From positions 47,563,454 to 47,627,453 of the forward strand of contig NC_062214.1 of NCBI RefSeq assembly GCF_902686445.1: a stretch of DNA of 64,000 bases, in the 5' to 3' direction. This DNA comes from Sciurus carolinensis (lineage: Eukaryota > Chordata > Mammalia > Rodentia > Sciuridae). Of this stretch, positions 46,331 to 58,129 are shown piece by piece. Position 1 is the stretch's first letter. Each line of letters starts with the position of its first letter. A program made the position numbers and the translations under genes. Below the pieces are notes generated by a model. It made no database searches. It saw nothing but the letters and a program-made list of their open reading frames with translations, and was not told where the DNA came from.

Positions 46331-47099
46331 AACCTATTTTCCTTGCAACAATCCTATATGTTATTAGTTATTACCATTTGCAGTTCACAACTTAAATAAA
46401 AATTCAGAGAAAAACAATAACTACAGAAAAATGTCACAACTCAGTTATGTCCAACTCCAAAATTTGGCTCTCTGAACTTCTAAAGCCTGTCTAGATAGAA
46501 TCAACTAAGGATGGATGCAGACAGCCATTCCCAGCATGGCAAGTGATACACATGGGCTGTTTATGGCCATCTGGTTCCTGCGGGTAGAGTTAGACCTTGG
46601 CCAGCTTCTTGTGGAGCAGGATCATTGTGTCTGGTGAGGTTTTAAAGATCCCAAAAAAGCATGAACTGGTGTACCAGGCATCAGTCTAGTCTGTCCTTAG
46701 AGGATACCAAGAGATGAGTACCAGACCATTTGCTCAGTAAGTTGCACCAGACAATGAAAGCAAAGAATCATTTCAATGAGACAAGAAAAACCATACATGT
46801 TCTGCTACATCATTCAGGGGGCTTTTCATTTTTGCAAAATCAAGAATATTTGTTTAACATATATCCCAGAATGTTTCTTTCTCCTCTTACCTCCACTTAC
46901 CCTCCACTGTTTGTGTCTTAATGACATCAGATTATATATAATCAGGGCAACTTTGTTCAGGGTAAAAGCTCAGGCTGTGCGTGGAAGCCAGGAGATCCCT
47001 GTGCACCAGGCCAGGCTGGGCAGCAGGAAGGTCTTGGTATTTTCTGAGCATCTGCTCTGACCAGGCCATGCACAACTCACATCTGGGAAGGCATTGCAT
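46331..47099. other. Intergenic DNA, unassigned
   Basis: No gene and no nameable repeat are recognised. Confidence 0.4.
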
Positions 47100-47375
47100 C
47101 TTTTTTTTTTTTTTTTTTTTTTTGGTACTGAAGATTGAACCCAGGGGCACTTTACCACTGAGTTATATACCCAGTTCTATTTATTTATTTATTTATTTAT
47201 TTATTTATTCATTCATTCATTCATTCATTCATTCATTTAATTTTGAGATAGGGTCTCACTAAGAAGCTGAGGTTCTTGCTAAAGTTGCTGAGGTGGGCCT
47301 CAGACTTGTTTTTCTCCTGTGTCAGTCTCCCAAGTCACTGAGATTAGAGGCATTTGCCACCCCACCTGGCTACAT
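47100..47375 (-). repeat. B1-dID SINE, antisense, expanded by a microsatellite
   Basis: T run, reversed ID (GGTACTGAAGATTGAACCCA, CCACTGAGTTATATACCCAG), then TTTA/TTCA tetranucleotides at 47178-47238 in the linker, then reversed B1 (GAGATAGGGTCTCACTAAG, CAGTCTCCCAAGTCACTGAG, ACCCCACCTGGCTA). Confidence 0.88.
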
Positions 47376-47389
47376 TTTTGTTCCAACCC

Positions 47390-47520
47390 CCATGTTACAG
47401 ATTAAGGAAATCTGGCTTGGACAGCGAAAGGGACTACCTTGTTCACAGTCACACAGCCAGTAAGGAACTGAGCTGAGATACAAACCCAACCACCAAAGCA
47501 GCCCTTCCTCTTCCTCCATA
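47390..47520 (+). repeat. MIR/L2-family fragment
   Basis: GTTACAGATTAAGGAAATCT, then TTCACAGTCACACAGCCAGT and AAGGAACTGAGCTGAGATAC follow the MIR pattern. Confidence 0.65.
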
Positions 47521-47828
47521 TTCCAGAAGTCCTTCTGGAAGCCACTTACTGCTTCTCATCCTTCAGCATCAAGCAGATGTCCGAGGCTCACACTATGTCT
47601 CTGACAGTGGGAGCAAGGAAGGCTCCCATATCTCCTGGGAGAGTGCCAGGGCCAAGGGAAGGGGTGGTCCCCTTGACAGTTCCTTCTTCAGAACTGGTCC
47701 TATCCTTTCCTGCCTGGTCCTGCCTGGTTCTGCATTGACTGCCATGTTCCTCCAGGGAGGACCCATTGCAGGTGCTGGCTGTCAGCACCAAGGCCCAAGC
47801 TGGCGGGCCTCATGCTCAAGCCAAGAAC

Positions 47829-48030
47829 CCTATTTTCTTCTCTTCTCTTCTCCTCCCCTCTCCTCTTCTTCTCTCCTCTCTTCTATTTTCTCTCTTTTTC
47901 CTTCTCTTCCTGTCCTCTCCTCCTCTCTCCTTCCCTCTTCTCTTCTCCTTTGTCTTTTCTTCCCTTCTTTCTCTTCTCTCCTCTTTCTTCTCCCTTCCCC
48001 CGCTCCCCTCTCTTCTTTTTCTTTTCTTAG
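47829..48030 (+). repeat. Polypyrimidine (TTCTC / CCTCT) tract
   Basis: About 200 bp nearly free of purines on this strand, made of TTCTC, TCCTC and CTTCC words. It explains several compositional open frames on both strands. Confidence 0.9.
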
Positions 48031-48414
48031 CCCTGTTAAGTGACTCAAGTGCACATAGGTCATTTAGAGGTGATCCCAGGAGGCAGCATTCAAGGTGGGG
48101 AATGAGGGGAGGAGTCAACCCAGGTGGGTTCACAGCAGGCTGCCTCCAGGTACAGCTGGGACTCAGTCCTCCTGGGTACCTGGTGTGAAATTCTACTCAA
48201 AGTTATCCAAGCAAGACAGAAACTGTTTCAAGTTAGGCTGCTGTCTTTTGTGTATCATCTTAATGCCCTCCTCCCACCCCAGATACGGTCTTGGGTTTTG
48301 GTTTCCAGAACATTTTCCTAGCCTGTCTCTTCTGCCAGGCCATCCATGCATCACTCAGATCCAATGCCGCACAGGACCAGGTGTACTAGACTTGGCACAA
48401 TCTCATTTGGGGCC

Positions 48415-48515
48415 AGACCTCATAGACTGGGTGATTGAATGGAGACTTCACCTCACTGAGGCCAGTTTCCCCATTTGGAAAATAAAGGAGTTAGCCCAGA
48501 CAATCCTCAGATTGT
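48415..48515 (+). repeat. MIR fragment
   Basis: TGAGGCCAGTTTCCCCATTT followed by GGAAAATAAAGGAGTTAGCC fits the MIR 3' half. Confidence 0.6.
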
Positions 48516-50794
48516 AAAACTTGCAAAGAGTGTCTTTTTGTTCACATTCTCCAACTCTTCTCATGAGCTACAGCCCTCCTCTCTTCAGTAGGGCAGGTCT
48601 CAGCTGATCTTCTGTGCTGAGCATCCCTTAGTGCATGGGGTGGAATGATCGCAGCCTTCCTTTCTGTGATCCTATTACATTCCAGTCAGTTGGTGGATGT
48701 GCGGCTCCATGGGGACGCCTGCAGGGGACATGCACTGACTCTGGGAACCCAGACCACACAGACACACAGGGCCTTCCCATTCTCAACCATTCCCCTCCAG
48801 GCATTCTTATTTTAAATTTCAGTTTCAAGTCCCTAGGCAATAAAGACCCAGTAACTCCTCTCTCCTCTCCTGCTGCTGTTTGAAGAGAAGGCACATTATT
48901 TTAATGAAGACCCTGGGGATGTTGCTGAAACCACAAGTGAAGGTTATCTGTGGAGCAGAGTGGAAACACTTCACTGCTCCTGCTGGGCCGTGCAGGCTGC
49001 AGGGAAAGGATATTTCCATGGGGAGCCTGGGATTCTAAGAACACAGCCTTGCACATATCCAGGGATGGTATTAAAAATACTTGTCACTTGTTGGGCATGA
49101 GCACTGACCCTTGGAACCTGGGCTGGAGCAACCTCTGAGCCCCTGTGGAGGTCAGCATTGCCCTGTCCTGTTGGATTGTAGAGAGCTCTGGGGTAAGGGG
49201 TTCCAGAAGAAAGATCAGGAAGCAAGAGCACTTGGGAATTTGGAATAGTAGCTGCTAATCCAACAGGGCTTTCTCCAAAGTCACCATATTTTAACTTTAG
49301 GCCAACAAAGAAAGAACTGCTATAATATCCCCAGTTTACAGAGGACTTTTAGGGATGTTAACAGACCTCCCAGTCAGTTAGTTGGCAGTGAGGGTGGAGA
49401 GGCAGCAGCCCAGCCCTTTTCCTTCCAACCCTAGGTTTTCTTCCAGCTGCCTCAAACAATTCTCATGCTCAGAATTCTTTCACCCTGTTGAATTTTGGTT
49501 TTATGGCATGGTACAGGGCTGGGCTTTCTGACTCTCTGCCTCATAAGGATAAACCATCTAACTGTCCCTTCTATAGTCAGATAATTTGCCCCACAGCCTT
49601 GGAAAACTCCTTTGAGGAAGCTGGCTTAGATGCACCACAAGACTAAATTGTCACCCAGTGAAGCTCAATTAGTGGCTTCCTCCTGCCTGACTGATGCATG
49701 ATGAAACAGTCTCTGGAAAGATAAAGCCAATTAACTATAATTGCAGAGGTAATAAACCAATACTCTTGAAAATAGCAGTTTTGCATTCTGCCAGGACCTG
49801 TCTTCTGGTTCTATGGTATGGATTTGTATATCCAACGTCTCCCAAACATGGGGGAAAGGACTGTAAGCTTCAGGAATCCAAGTAATAATCCAAGATTCTA
49901 ATGTCAAATCACAAGGCACATTAGAAAACATCAAGATGAGGTGGGAAAAGATGGAGTGTGTTAGCATTTGCTATTACTTGCCAGTTCAGTTTTCCAGATC
50001 AATCTTTGTCAACCTGCCAAATTAATCTTCCTGAAGTATGGAGTAGTTCATGTTTCTGTACATAGGAATTAGAAAATTAGCTTAAAGTTTGGGGAGTAGG
50101 GCTGAGAGTCACCTCAGCTTGTACTCTGGGTTCCTGTAAGGCCACATTCAAGGTCAGCCACACAGTCCCAAGAAGGAAGCCTGCATGTTTCCAAAGAGGA
50201 CTAACCCTGCAACAAGGGCAGTATTAGCAGGATTCTGAGCCCTCAGGAACAAAGAAAACAATGATGACTGCAAAAATAAAGACCAAACAAACCCTGTCTC
50301 TGGAAATGGGCTTTACATTCTCTTAGGATGAGACTTTAAGGAGACTTAGGCCTCAACCTCCAGGGAGCACATGTGTGCCACATGGTGACCTCTGGAAACT
50401 CCCCAAATGTTTCAAAAGCAAAATGTCTTCCCCATCTTCCCCATCATCCCCATAGGCCTGTTGTGCTATCTCCCCAGCTCCTTGCCTTAGGACATTCACC
50501 AGAGAGTTTGGCAGAGTGCTCAGCAGCTGGTCCTTTAGACTTGCCAATTGGTCTGAGTCAAGGTTATGCTGCCCAGGGAGCTGTACTCAGCAGTTATTAC
50601 AGGGGCACCCACTCAGCTCATCTCAGATAGACTTGGGATAAACCTGGCTGAGATGTTCTGGGTCCCTTCCTACCAAGCCCTTTCCTTACTTGAACCCTTT
50701 TCTTCCTTTCTTCCCCCATCATTGTTTGAAAACTCCCCTCACTTCCTCTTCTTTATTCTTTAACAAATATTCCTCCAAAAAATCTTTTGCATGT
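48516..50794. other. Intergenic DNA, unassigned
   Basis: More than 2 kb with no gene and no confidently named repeat. Confidence 0.4.
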
Positions 50795-51600
50795 CAGTAT
50801 GAGTTTTCTAGGACAGCTGTAACAAAGCACCACAAACTGGGTGACTTAAACAGTAGACATTCATCATCACATAGTTTTGGGGGCTGAAGCCTGAGATTAC
50901 AGTATGGACAGGGTTGTTCCCTTCTCCGGACTGAGGGTAGATTTTCTCCAGGCCTCTCTTCTTGGCTTATAGATGGTTGTCTTCTCCCTGTGACCCTTCA
51001 TGTCATATCAATCTACGTGTATCTCTCTCTCTGTCCAAATATGCCCCTTTTTATAAGGATATCAGTCATATTGAATAAGAGGCTGTTGCAGCTTGGATCT
51101 GGAATAGTCTCCAAAGGTCCATGTGTTAAAGGTATATTCCCCCATGTGGTGCTATTGGGAGATGGTGAAACCTTTCAGAGGTGGGGCCTAGTGGAAGGTC
51201 TTAGGTTATTGCGCATGTGGCCTTGAAGGGAATGTGAGATCCTGGTCCCTTCCCTTCTCTCTTTTTCACTTCCCTGCCATGAAGTGATAGGCCTGTTCTG
51301 CCACATGATCCACCATGATGTATTTTGCTGCCACTGGCCTAAAGCAATCAGTCATGGACTAAACCCTCCAAAATGTGATCCAAAGTAAAACTTTCCTCCA
51401 ATTAAGTTGATTTATCTCAGGTGTTTATTATAGTAACAAAGCTGACTAACACAGGGCCCACCTGAATGACCTCCTTTTAATTTACTTACCTCATTAAAAG
51501 CCCTAACTCTGAATATGGTGACATTCTTAAGTACTAGATGTTAGGACTTCAATATATGAACTTTGGTGGGAGGGGAACACCATTAAACTCATAACATGTT
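50795..51600 (-). mobile_element. MLT1-type LTR, antisense, split by a MaLR LTR
   Basis: Left piece 50795-51083 (GACAGCTGTAACAAAGCACC, GGTGACTTAAACAGTAGAC, TATAGATGGTTGTCTTCTCC) and right piece 51454-51600 (GGGCCCACCTGAATGACCTC, TAGATGTTAGGACTTCAATA) join in the MLT1 consensus. Confidence 0.8.
51084..51453 (+). mobile_element. MaLR-type LTR inserted in an MLT1 LTR
   Basis: It starts TGTTGCAGCTTGG and ends GACTAACACA, with CAGAGGTGGGGCCTAGTGGA and the MaLR-type 3' pattern. A probable 5-bp duplication is seen: GAGGC (51079-51083) against GGGCC (51454-51458). Confidence 0.75.
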
Positions 51601-53898
51601 TAACCACATGTGCGGGAAACACCATGAACTTAAACTTACAGTAAAACATCTACAGGCTTTCCCAACCAGCACAGACCTTAGGTAGAGCAGAGCACTGAGC
51701 CCTGTGGGTCTTTGAGCTGGGGAAACAGGGGGTCAATCCAGATCACTTACCTGGTGAGCCACAGGGAAGGTGCCTGAAGCCAGGACCTGAGAAACAGGAA
51801 AAAAGACCAAGAAGGGTAAAAGCAGAAGAAGAGGGGGAGAAGAAGCCTTAATTCAACTCAAAGGAACAGAGGCTGGCCCCCGAGTGCATGGTGTGTGGAT
51901 GTCAGGGATAAGGGCTTTGCAGAGGTTCTGTCCCAAGGTCAGACAGCAACCTGACAGACTCTTCAAGATGTATGGCCCTGGTTGGGTCAATTTCTTTCCT
52001 TGGGCCTCAATTTCTAATTTGTAAATGAGTTACCACCAGGGTCACTTCTGGCTGAGAGAATTTACAGTCTTCAGTACCTTTATAAAGTGAACATAAGCCA
52101 CAAGGACTGAACTGGTTGCTTACTCAGAAGGAGAAATAGGAACTGAGAGTGGGTGGCATTGACCTCCAGTCATTGTCCCTGGCCTGTCCACAGTCCACTG
52201 CATGGATGGTCCTTCTGCAGGCAGACAGACTGCTGGTGTAAGCACGGAGGAGCTTTATAAGCTTATTCCTTCTCTTGGTTCATACACGCTTCCAGATTGC
52301 CCATTCAGTGCCAGGCCCTGCTGTGGGCAATGGAGTCCCTCAGGAATGAGATTGACTTGGCCCCACTTCCTGGCCTCCAACCCTCTCCTGCCAACCATTA
52401 GGGTAAATCCACCCATTTTCAGAGGAAGGCAAGATTAGAAACAGGAAGAGGACAAGTCAATTACACCCACCTCAAAAAGGCACTCTGTGAGACAGGACGA
52501 GGGGACAGAGTGGACAGATAAATAAACTAGGAGATTGCCAGTAGCAGACCTCTGTGCTCAACAACACGCCTTCCTTCCTGTGCTGGAACAATAAGACCAC
52601 ACTGAGGATATAGCCCATGAAGTCCCATTTGTCAAAACTGAGTTTATGCACACTGTAAACCCATCGGGAGACAAATCTGCCCAGCCAGTGCCATGGATGG
52701 AGCTCATTGTCCCATGACACACGTGCCTGGCTGTGTGCCCCTGTCCACACTCTGCCCAACCAGACCCGCCAACTCCAGGCTGCCCTGCTCTGTGCCGTCT
52801 TTACCTCCACTAGCTCCCCAATCATCTGTTTCCTCAGGTGCTGGGTGTCAGGACCTACATTCCTCATGTCCCCCAGAGTTCTGCTTGGGGTGACAAAGAG
52901 GAGGTTCACTCCAACGTCCCTCAGCACTAGCTCCTTGCAGGAACATGCATGCACTTCTGTTGCTGGTGACTCCTACTCAGCTGGACTAACTCAATCCTGC
53001 TTCCTCACCTAAGTCCAAGGCCCTCCCTACTGTACCCTCCACCACTGCTCCTTCTCCCATGTCCAAATGGGCAATGGATTCCAGCAACTGTGTCCATCCC
53101 CAAATATCCACTTTTTTAAATGTCCACTATGGTTACCCTGGCCAGAGTACAACAAAAAACCCCTAATGGGTCACCAAGATCCCCCAGCCCTGTGCAGCTC
53201 ATCTACCCAGCAGCACACAAGGGATACTTTCAAAGTGCATATCTGTTAATGACACATCCCACAGGAACTTCCTGGTTTCTCTCACACTCGTGGGACTACA
53301 CAGGCCTTTCCCTTGGCTCCCACCATACATGTGATCCTTTCAGGCCTCTGGAGCCCTGTTTGCTCTGACACAAGCTTCCCTCTCTCAAGGAGGGTCCCTG
53401 CTGTGTTGCCTGTTGCCACAACTGTCTGATGAAGGACAAGATTCCCAAAGACTTTCCCATACTTCCCACATGGCAGGGGACGAGCAGATCCCTAGTCACC
53501 AGGGAGTGCCTCTAGGCTGGAAGTCACAGGCTCGTTCTGTTCTCTATCCACACTGCACAGCTGGTCTGAAGCTACCACAAAGATGGCACTCAGAGAATAT
53601 CTGTTGGTAAAGAACAGAATCCATAACCCGCACCGCCTGGCAGGTCTTCATGCACAGCTCCCAGTGCCTCATGGGTCACCCTCTTCTCAATGCCCCCCAG
53701 TCTGGACAACTTCATTCCTGCCTTGCCAAAGTCACTACCTTAGTCTCATCCTACCTACTCCATTTCCTAGCACAAGTGACCACAACTTCAACCTACAATA
53801 CTGTCTTCTCTCACCTTCTAGGTATCTGCTCTCAGTCTTCCCCTGACTCTCCAAGGTCTCTCCTCCATCTCTCAAACTAATCCTCATCCTGTTGAATA
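51601..53898. other. Intergenic DNA, unassigned
   Basis: About 2.3 kb with no gene. The stretch about 51960-52060 is weakly MIR-like. The open frames on both strands (up to 160 codons) show no family resemblance. Confidence 0.4.
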
Positions 53899-53945
53899 AC
53901 ATATTGTCTACAGGTGACATATTGTCTACGGGTGACATATTGTCA
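53899..53945 (+). repeat. 18-bp tandem repeat, 2.6 copies
   Basis: ACATATTGTCTACAGGTG, then ACATATTGTCTACGGGTG, then ACATATTGTCA. Confidence 0.9.
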
Positions 53946-54846
53946 GTGAATGGAGAAACTTTCCCTAAATCCAAGAAACCAGACCTTTTTTTCAGAAGTA
54001 GAATCAAATTTGTAGACCTTGTGCTTTTTTTCCATCCAGCAGGTGGCTGGTTGGCCTCTTCTTGGGGACCCCTGTCACCAGATACATCTGCAGAGATATT
54101 CTCCCAGCACCCTTGCACATCCTGCACCTGAGTGCAAGACTGGTTTTCTCAGCAGGGGACCTGCTGCCAGATGCCCCTTATCTGGATCATGGCTCCTAGG
54201 AAGATAAGAACACTTTTCTTTCTGCATTGCAAAGTCATAAATTCATGGGTTTGAAACTGTCTATATCCTGATCTTCAGCCTTAGTCCTCTTGAAGAACCA
54301 AGAACTGGGTCCCAGAGGGATACCACTGCCACTTAGGGCACCAGACCCTTAATCCTGGGAGCCAGGGAACTAGACGCAAGCATTTAATGGGAGCCAAGGA
54401 CTCAGGAAGATTAACCACCTACTCACATGTCCCAGGCTGACCTGGGTGAACCTCAACAGAGATAGTGGCAGAGTAATGCCCTTTTTGAAGGAAATAATCT
54501 GAATTAATTCCTCACTGTTCAGATCACTCTTGTTTTTACTATGGGCTTTGATGATACCCAGCTCAACACAGCATTCATTTATTATTAAAGCCCATATGGC
54601 TGAAGGTCAGATGAGCATTGGTCAATCTTGGCAGGATTTGTTCACACTTTTATTGGTTCAGGGGACCTTGATCCAGATTGTTATGGCTAAGAAAATCTGC
54701 ACACATCCATTCTGTATGTGTACTAACATCATGTGTACTAACAAATGTACCATGGCCAATGAGTCTCCCACTGAGCCTAGGGAGAGGAGTTGGGGAAGTC
54801 GTTCTATCCATGGAAGGGCCCAGTGCAGTTACCTAGAATAAAGCAG
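53946..54846. other. Intergenic DNA, unassigned
   Basis: No gene and no nameable repeat are recognised. Confidence 0.4.
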
Positions 54847-55010
54847 CAAATTCACAACAGCCAAGTTATGGAATCAGCCTAGGTGCCTGTCAACAGACAA
54901 ATGGATAAAGAAAATGTAGTGCATACACACTTATGAAACTAACAGGTACATCATTTTGTTTCTATGGTTGTACATGATATAGATTCATACCATTCATGTG
55001 AGGAGTGTAG
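54847..55010. repeat. L1 ORF2-end fragment joined to an inverted L1 tail fragment
   Basis: 54847-54935 reads forward as the end of L1 ORF2 (TTCACAACAGCCAAGTTATG, GTCAACAGACAAATGGATAA). 54941-55010 is the reverse complement of the tail unit seen at 43170-43220 (TTTCTATGGTTGTACATGAT, TAGATTCATACCATTCATG). Confidence 0.65.
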
Positions 55011-55166
55011 AACCAGGCTGTAATGTGACCCACTACAGCTATGAAGCTATCGCCTTCTTGAGGAGTGTAGACTGCAACAACAAACGATACAGGGTGCTTC
55101 AGTTCATACAGGATACACATGATTCTGCTAGGAAGTAGGGTTTCTTGTGTTATTTAACTCTGATCT

Positions 55167-55168
<2 letters not shown>

Positions 55169-55204
<36 letters not shown>
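55169..55204 (+). repeat. Poly-T tract
   Basis: About 36 consecutive T, about 50 bp to the left of the L1 5' end. Confidence 0.9.
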
Positions 55205-55206
<2 letters not shown>

Positions 55207-55683
55207 CAAAATCAAAGTAAATAATTTTAAAAAAATTTAAAAAGAATGAAACTATGGGGATCCAAGATGGGGTACTAGAGGGAGGCTGCATTCCTTGTCA
55301 CTCCGTAACTCCAGTTTCAAGCAGAGAATATTTGTTTCTTGGTAAGGCAGCTTTTGCTACTTATTGATCCCCTGCTGTTTACCCCATCTGTCTGCTGTGA
55401 TCACCTGCAGTCTGCCAGCATGTTGATGCCTTTTTTGAGTGCAGATTGCTCACTGTCAGGCACATATCATCTGCCATTTGCCTGCCTCTCGCCTGTCCAA
55501 CTCCTGCCTTACACCTATCCATCACCCAACGCATGAGGTTCACCTACCCGATCATCAGACAACCGTCAGCAAACTGATCGCCGACCGCCAGTGGAGCACC
55601 AGCTGCCTGCTGTTGCCTGGAAGTTCACTGTTACAGTACCTGCAAGTTTGATTACATGTTACTGCCGCCATTTTGAGACAATA

Positions 55684-55965
55684 GCCAGGCCCCGTAGGAA
55701 CCCTGGCCAGACTGACTGAGCCCCATCTCCAGGATCCCTCAGCCCGACCGATCACTCCCTGCCTCTGGGGCCCTCACATCGACTGAGTGCCCCCTGCCAC
55801 CAGGACCCCCAGACCTACTGACTGCACACTATCACCGGGACCCCAGACTGACTGATTGCACCCAGCCTCCAGGATCCCGCAACCACACCAAACACACCCA
55901 ACCTCCAGGACCCCTGCCTGACCAACAGCACCCCGCCTCCAGGACCTCCAGCTGACCACGTCTAC
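55684..55965 (+). repeat. Degenerate tandem repeat in the L1 5' UTR
   Basis: About seven GC-rich units of roughly 35-40 bp, recognised by recurring words such as CTCCAGGA, GACTGACTGA and CACCC. Tandem promoter units are common in rodent L1 5' ends. Confidence 0.6.
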
Positions 55966-56663
55966 ACCCTGAGCTGCAGCTCCCCATTCGCCAACGCATT
56001 TCGAAGCCAGAGCAGCCATCTTGGATAATCCTGGAAGTCGTAGCTCTGATCTTTAGGTGAGGCAAAACCCATCCTGAGATGCCTGCTGGAGACTTGAAGC
56101 TCATTGTCAGGTACCTCTCATGCATCAGGCTACTGAACTCTGGGAGGTTTCATTACTATATGACTGTTATTAGATTTTCTTTCTTCTCCTTATTGAAAAA
56201 ATTTAAGTTTTTATTTCTTTACTTTTCTTGCTCTCTTTTCCTTTTGTTTACCTGTTCCCTCAGAGTCTTTTTCTCCCTTTTTTTCATGCTAAAATCCAAT
56301 TTATTTTGATTACACTCTCACCCTATCTATTATCTAGAACTTCTGTATATTCTTTTCTTATCCCATTAACAGCCACATTCTACATCCCTCTGCATCCTCT
56401 TTGTCCTCCATTAGATACTGCAGACCTTATTGCAAATCTATTTGTTTTACTGAAGATAATATTTGAATGCTTTCTGTTTATTATGACAGTATTGTTATTG
56501 TCCTCATAGGGGCTATTTGGTCTAGGATTGCATAGTGTCTGATTTGGGCACTGCTAATATTAATCTCCCCTTAAAGAAAGGGTTTTGGAAACCTATAGGG
56601 TTACTATAAGCCTATAGGGGGATCTGCAATACCCCAAATCTGCACTGCTAGAGGGGAAGATAC

Positions 56664-57652
56664 ATGAGCAACATGAAAAAACAAGGGAAGAAAATGATCC
56701 AAACAGATCTAGATTCTATATGAATAGAATCCAATGACAGTATGTTAGAAGAAATGTCAGAAAAGGACTTCAGATTATACATGATTAAGATGATTTGCGA
56801 AGCAAAGGATGAGATAAGAGAGCAAATGCAGGCAATGAATGATAATACCAATAAGCTGAAAGAGCCACTGCAGGAAGCAAAAGATCATTTCAACAAAGAG
56901 ATAGAGATTCTCAAAAAGAAAAACAAACGGAAATCCTTGAAATGAAGGAAACAATAAACCAAATAAAAAACTCGATGAAAAGCATCACCAAAAGACTAGA
57001 CCACTTGGAAGGCAGAACCTCAGAGAATGAAGACAAAATATTTAATCTTGAAAATAAAGTTGCCCAAACAGAGAAGATGGTAAGAAATCATGAGCAGAAT
57101 CTCCAAGAACTATGGGACATCATGAAAAGACCAAATTTAAGAATTATTAGGATTGAGGAAGGCACAGAGATACAAGCCAAAGGAATGAACAACCTATTCA
57201 ATGAAATAATATTAGAAAATTTCCCAAACCTGAAGAATGAAATGGAAAATCAAATAGAAGAGGTTTACAGAACACCAAATGCACAGAATCACAACAGATC
57301 CACACCAAGGCACATTATAATGAAAATGCCTAACATTCAAAATAAAGATAGGATTTTGAAGGCCGTGAGAGAAAAGCATCAGATTCCATATAGGGGGAGA
57401 CCAATACGGATAGCAGCCGACTTCTCAACCCAGACTCTAAAAGCTAGAAGGGCCTGGACCAACATATTTCAAGCTCTGAAAGAACATGGTTGCCAACCAA
57501 GAATCTTATACCCAGCAAAACTAACCTTTGCTGATAAATGGATGGAACTGGAGAACACCATGCTAAGTAAAATAAACCAGACTCAGAATATAAAGGAAGG
57601 AATGTTTTCTTTCATACATAGTGTGTGGGGAGGAGGTAATCCTATGAAATAG
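56664..57652 (+). pseudogene. LINE-1 ORF1 pseudogene with in-frame ORF2 C-terminal tail
   Basis: ORF1p is the RNA-binding trimeric chaperone of L1. From ATG 56664 the frame meets a TGA at 56721. It reopens at 56742 (EEMSEKDFRLYM and a charged coiled coil), then shifts frame near 56925-56945. The rest (56942-57652) carries the coiled coil, the RRM (KRPNLRIIRIEEGTE) and the C-terminal domain up to RILYPAKLTFA. Directly after this the protein continues as KWMELENTMLSK and GMFSFIH, which corresponds to the extreme C-terminus of L1 ORF2p. About 80% of ORF1 is open, but the stop and the frameshift make it inactive here. The junction is near 57530-57540. Confidence 0.8.
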
Positions 57653-58129
57653 AAGGGAGATCAGTGGAGTAGAGGCAATGGATAGAGGGGGAGAGAGGAG
57701 GGAAATGGAAAGAGAGGAACTGTGGAATCAAATTAATCAAATTATGTTATGTATGTATATGAATATGGTCTAGTGATTTTCACCTGTATGTATATCTATA
57801 AAGCACTGATTTAAGAAAACTATAAGTAGGTAAGAGAAACACCAATTGAATAGAGGAAGGGAAAGAAGGGAGGAGGGAAGGGAAAGAGGAAGTACTGGAA
57901 ACTGAAATAGACCAAGTTATATTTCATGCATAAAGAATTATGTCAAAATGAACCCCACTATTACGTATAACTATAATGCATTAACAAAAACATTTTAAAA
58001 AAGAAAAAGAAAAACTAAATACCACCAGTACTGAGTGTTGTCAAGGTGTGGGTTCATGCATGTCCAGTCCTCCAGTTCTCTTTAGATGGTTATGAAAGGT
58101 ATGTATGGTATTTAAAAAGCTGAAGATGG

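Larger units (their letters stand above)
55256..58020 (+). mobile_element. LINE-1 with intact 5' end and internal deletion of ORF2 (half-L1-like)
   Basis: The 5' end GGGGATCCAAGATGG has the YY1-type CAAGATGG found at the start of full-length mammalian L1s. The order is: 5' UTR 55256-56663, with degenerate tandem units at 55684-55965; ORF1 56664-57652 (broken); 3' UTR with a purine-rich tract (57653-57720 and 57840-57895); A-rich tail 57987-58020. ORF2 is absent except for its last codons. A weak flanking repeat (AAAAAGAATGAAACTAT near 55239 and AAAAAGAAAAACTAAAT near 58004) may be the target duplication. Confidence 0.8.

Noticed and set aside
47766..48188. Long Ser/Leu/Phe-rich frames and Lys/Glu/Arg-rich antisense frames
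   Set aside because: Pure composition effects of the polypyrimidine tract at 47829-48030.
52472..52954. 160-codon minus-strand frame
   Set aside because: No recognisable domain, no conserved motif, no promoter or splice context; length is within chance for this composition.
53735..54127. 130-codon minus-strand frame with a six-residue repeat
   Set aside because: The repeat is the translation of an 18-bp slippage tandem; no other protein-like features.
55079..55204. Poly-T run as the tail of a minus-strand element reaching to the right
   Set aside because: The sequence to its right is the 5' end of a plus-strand L1; no minus-strand body follows the run.
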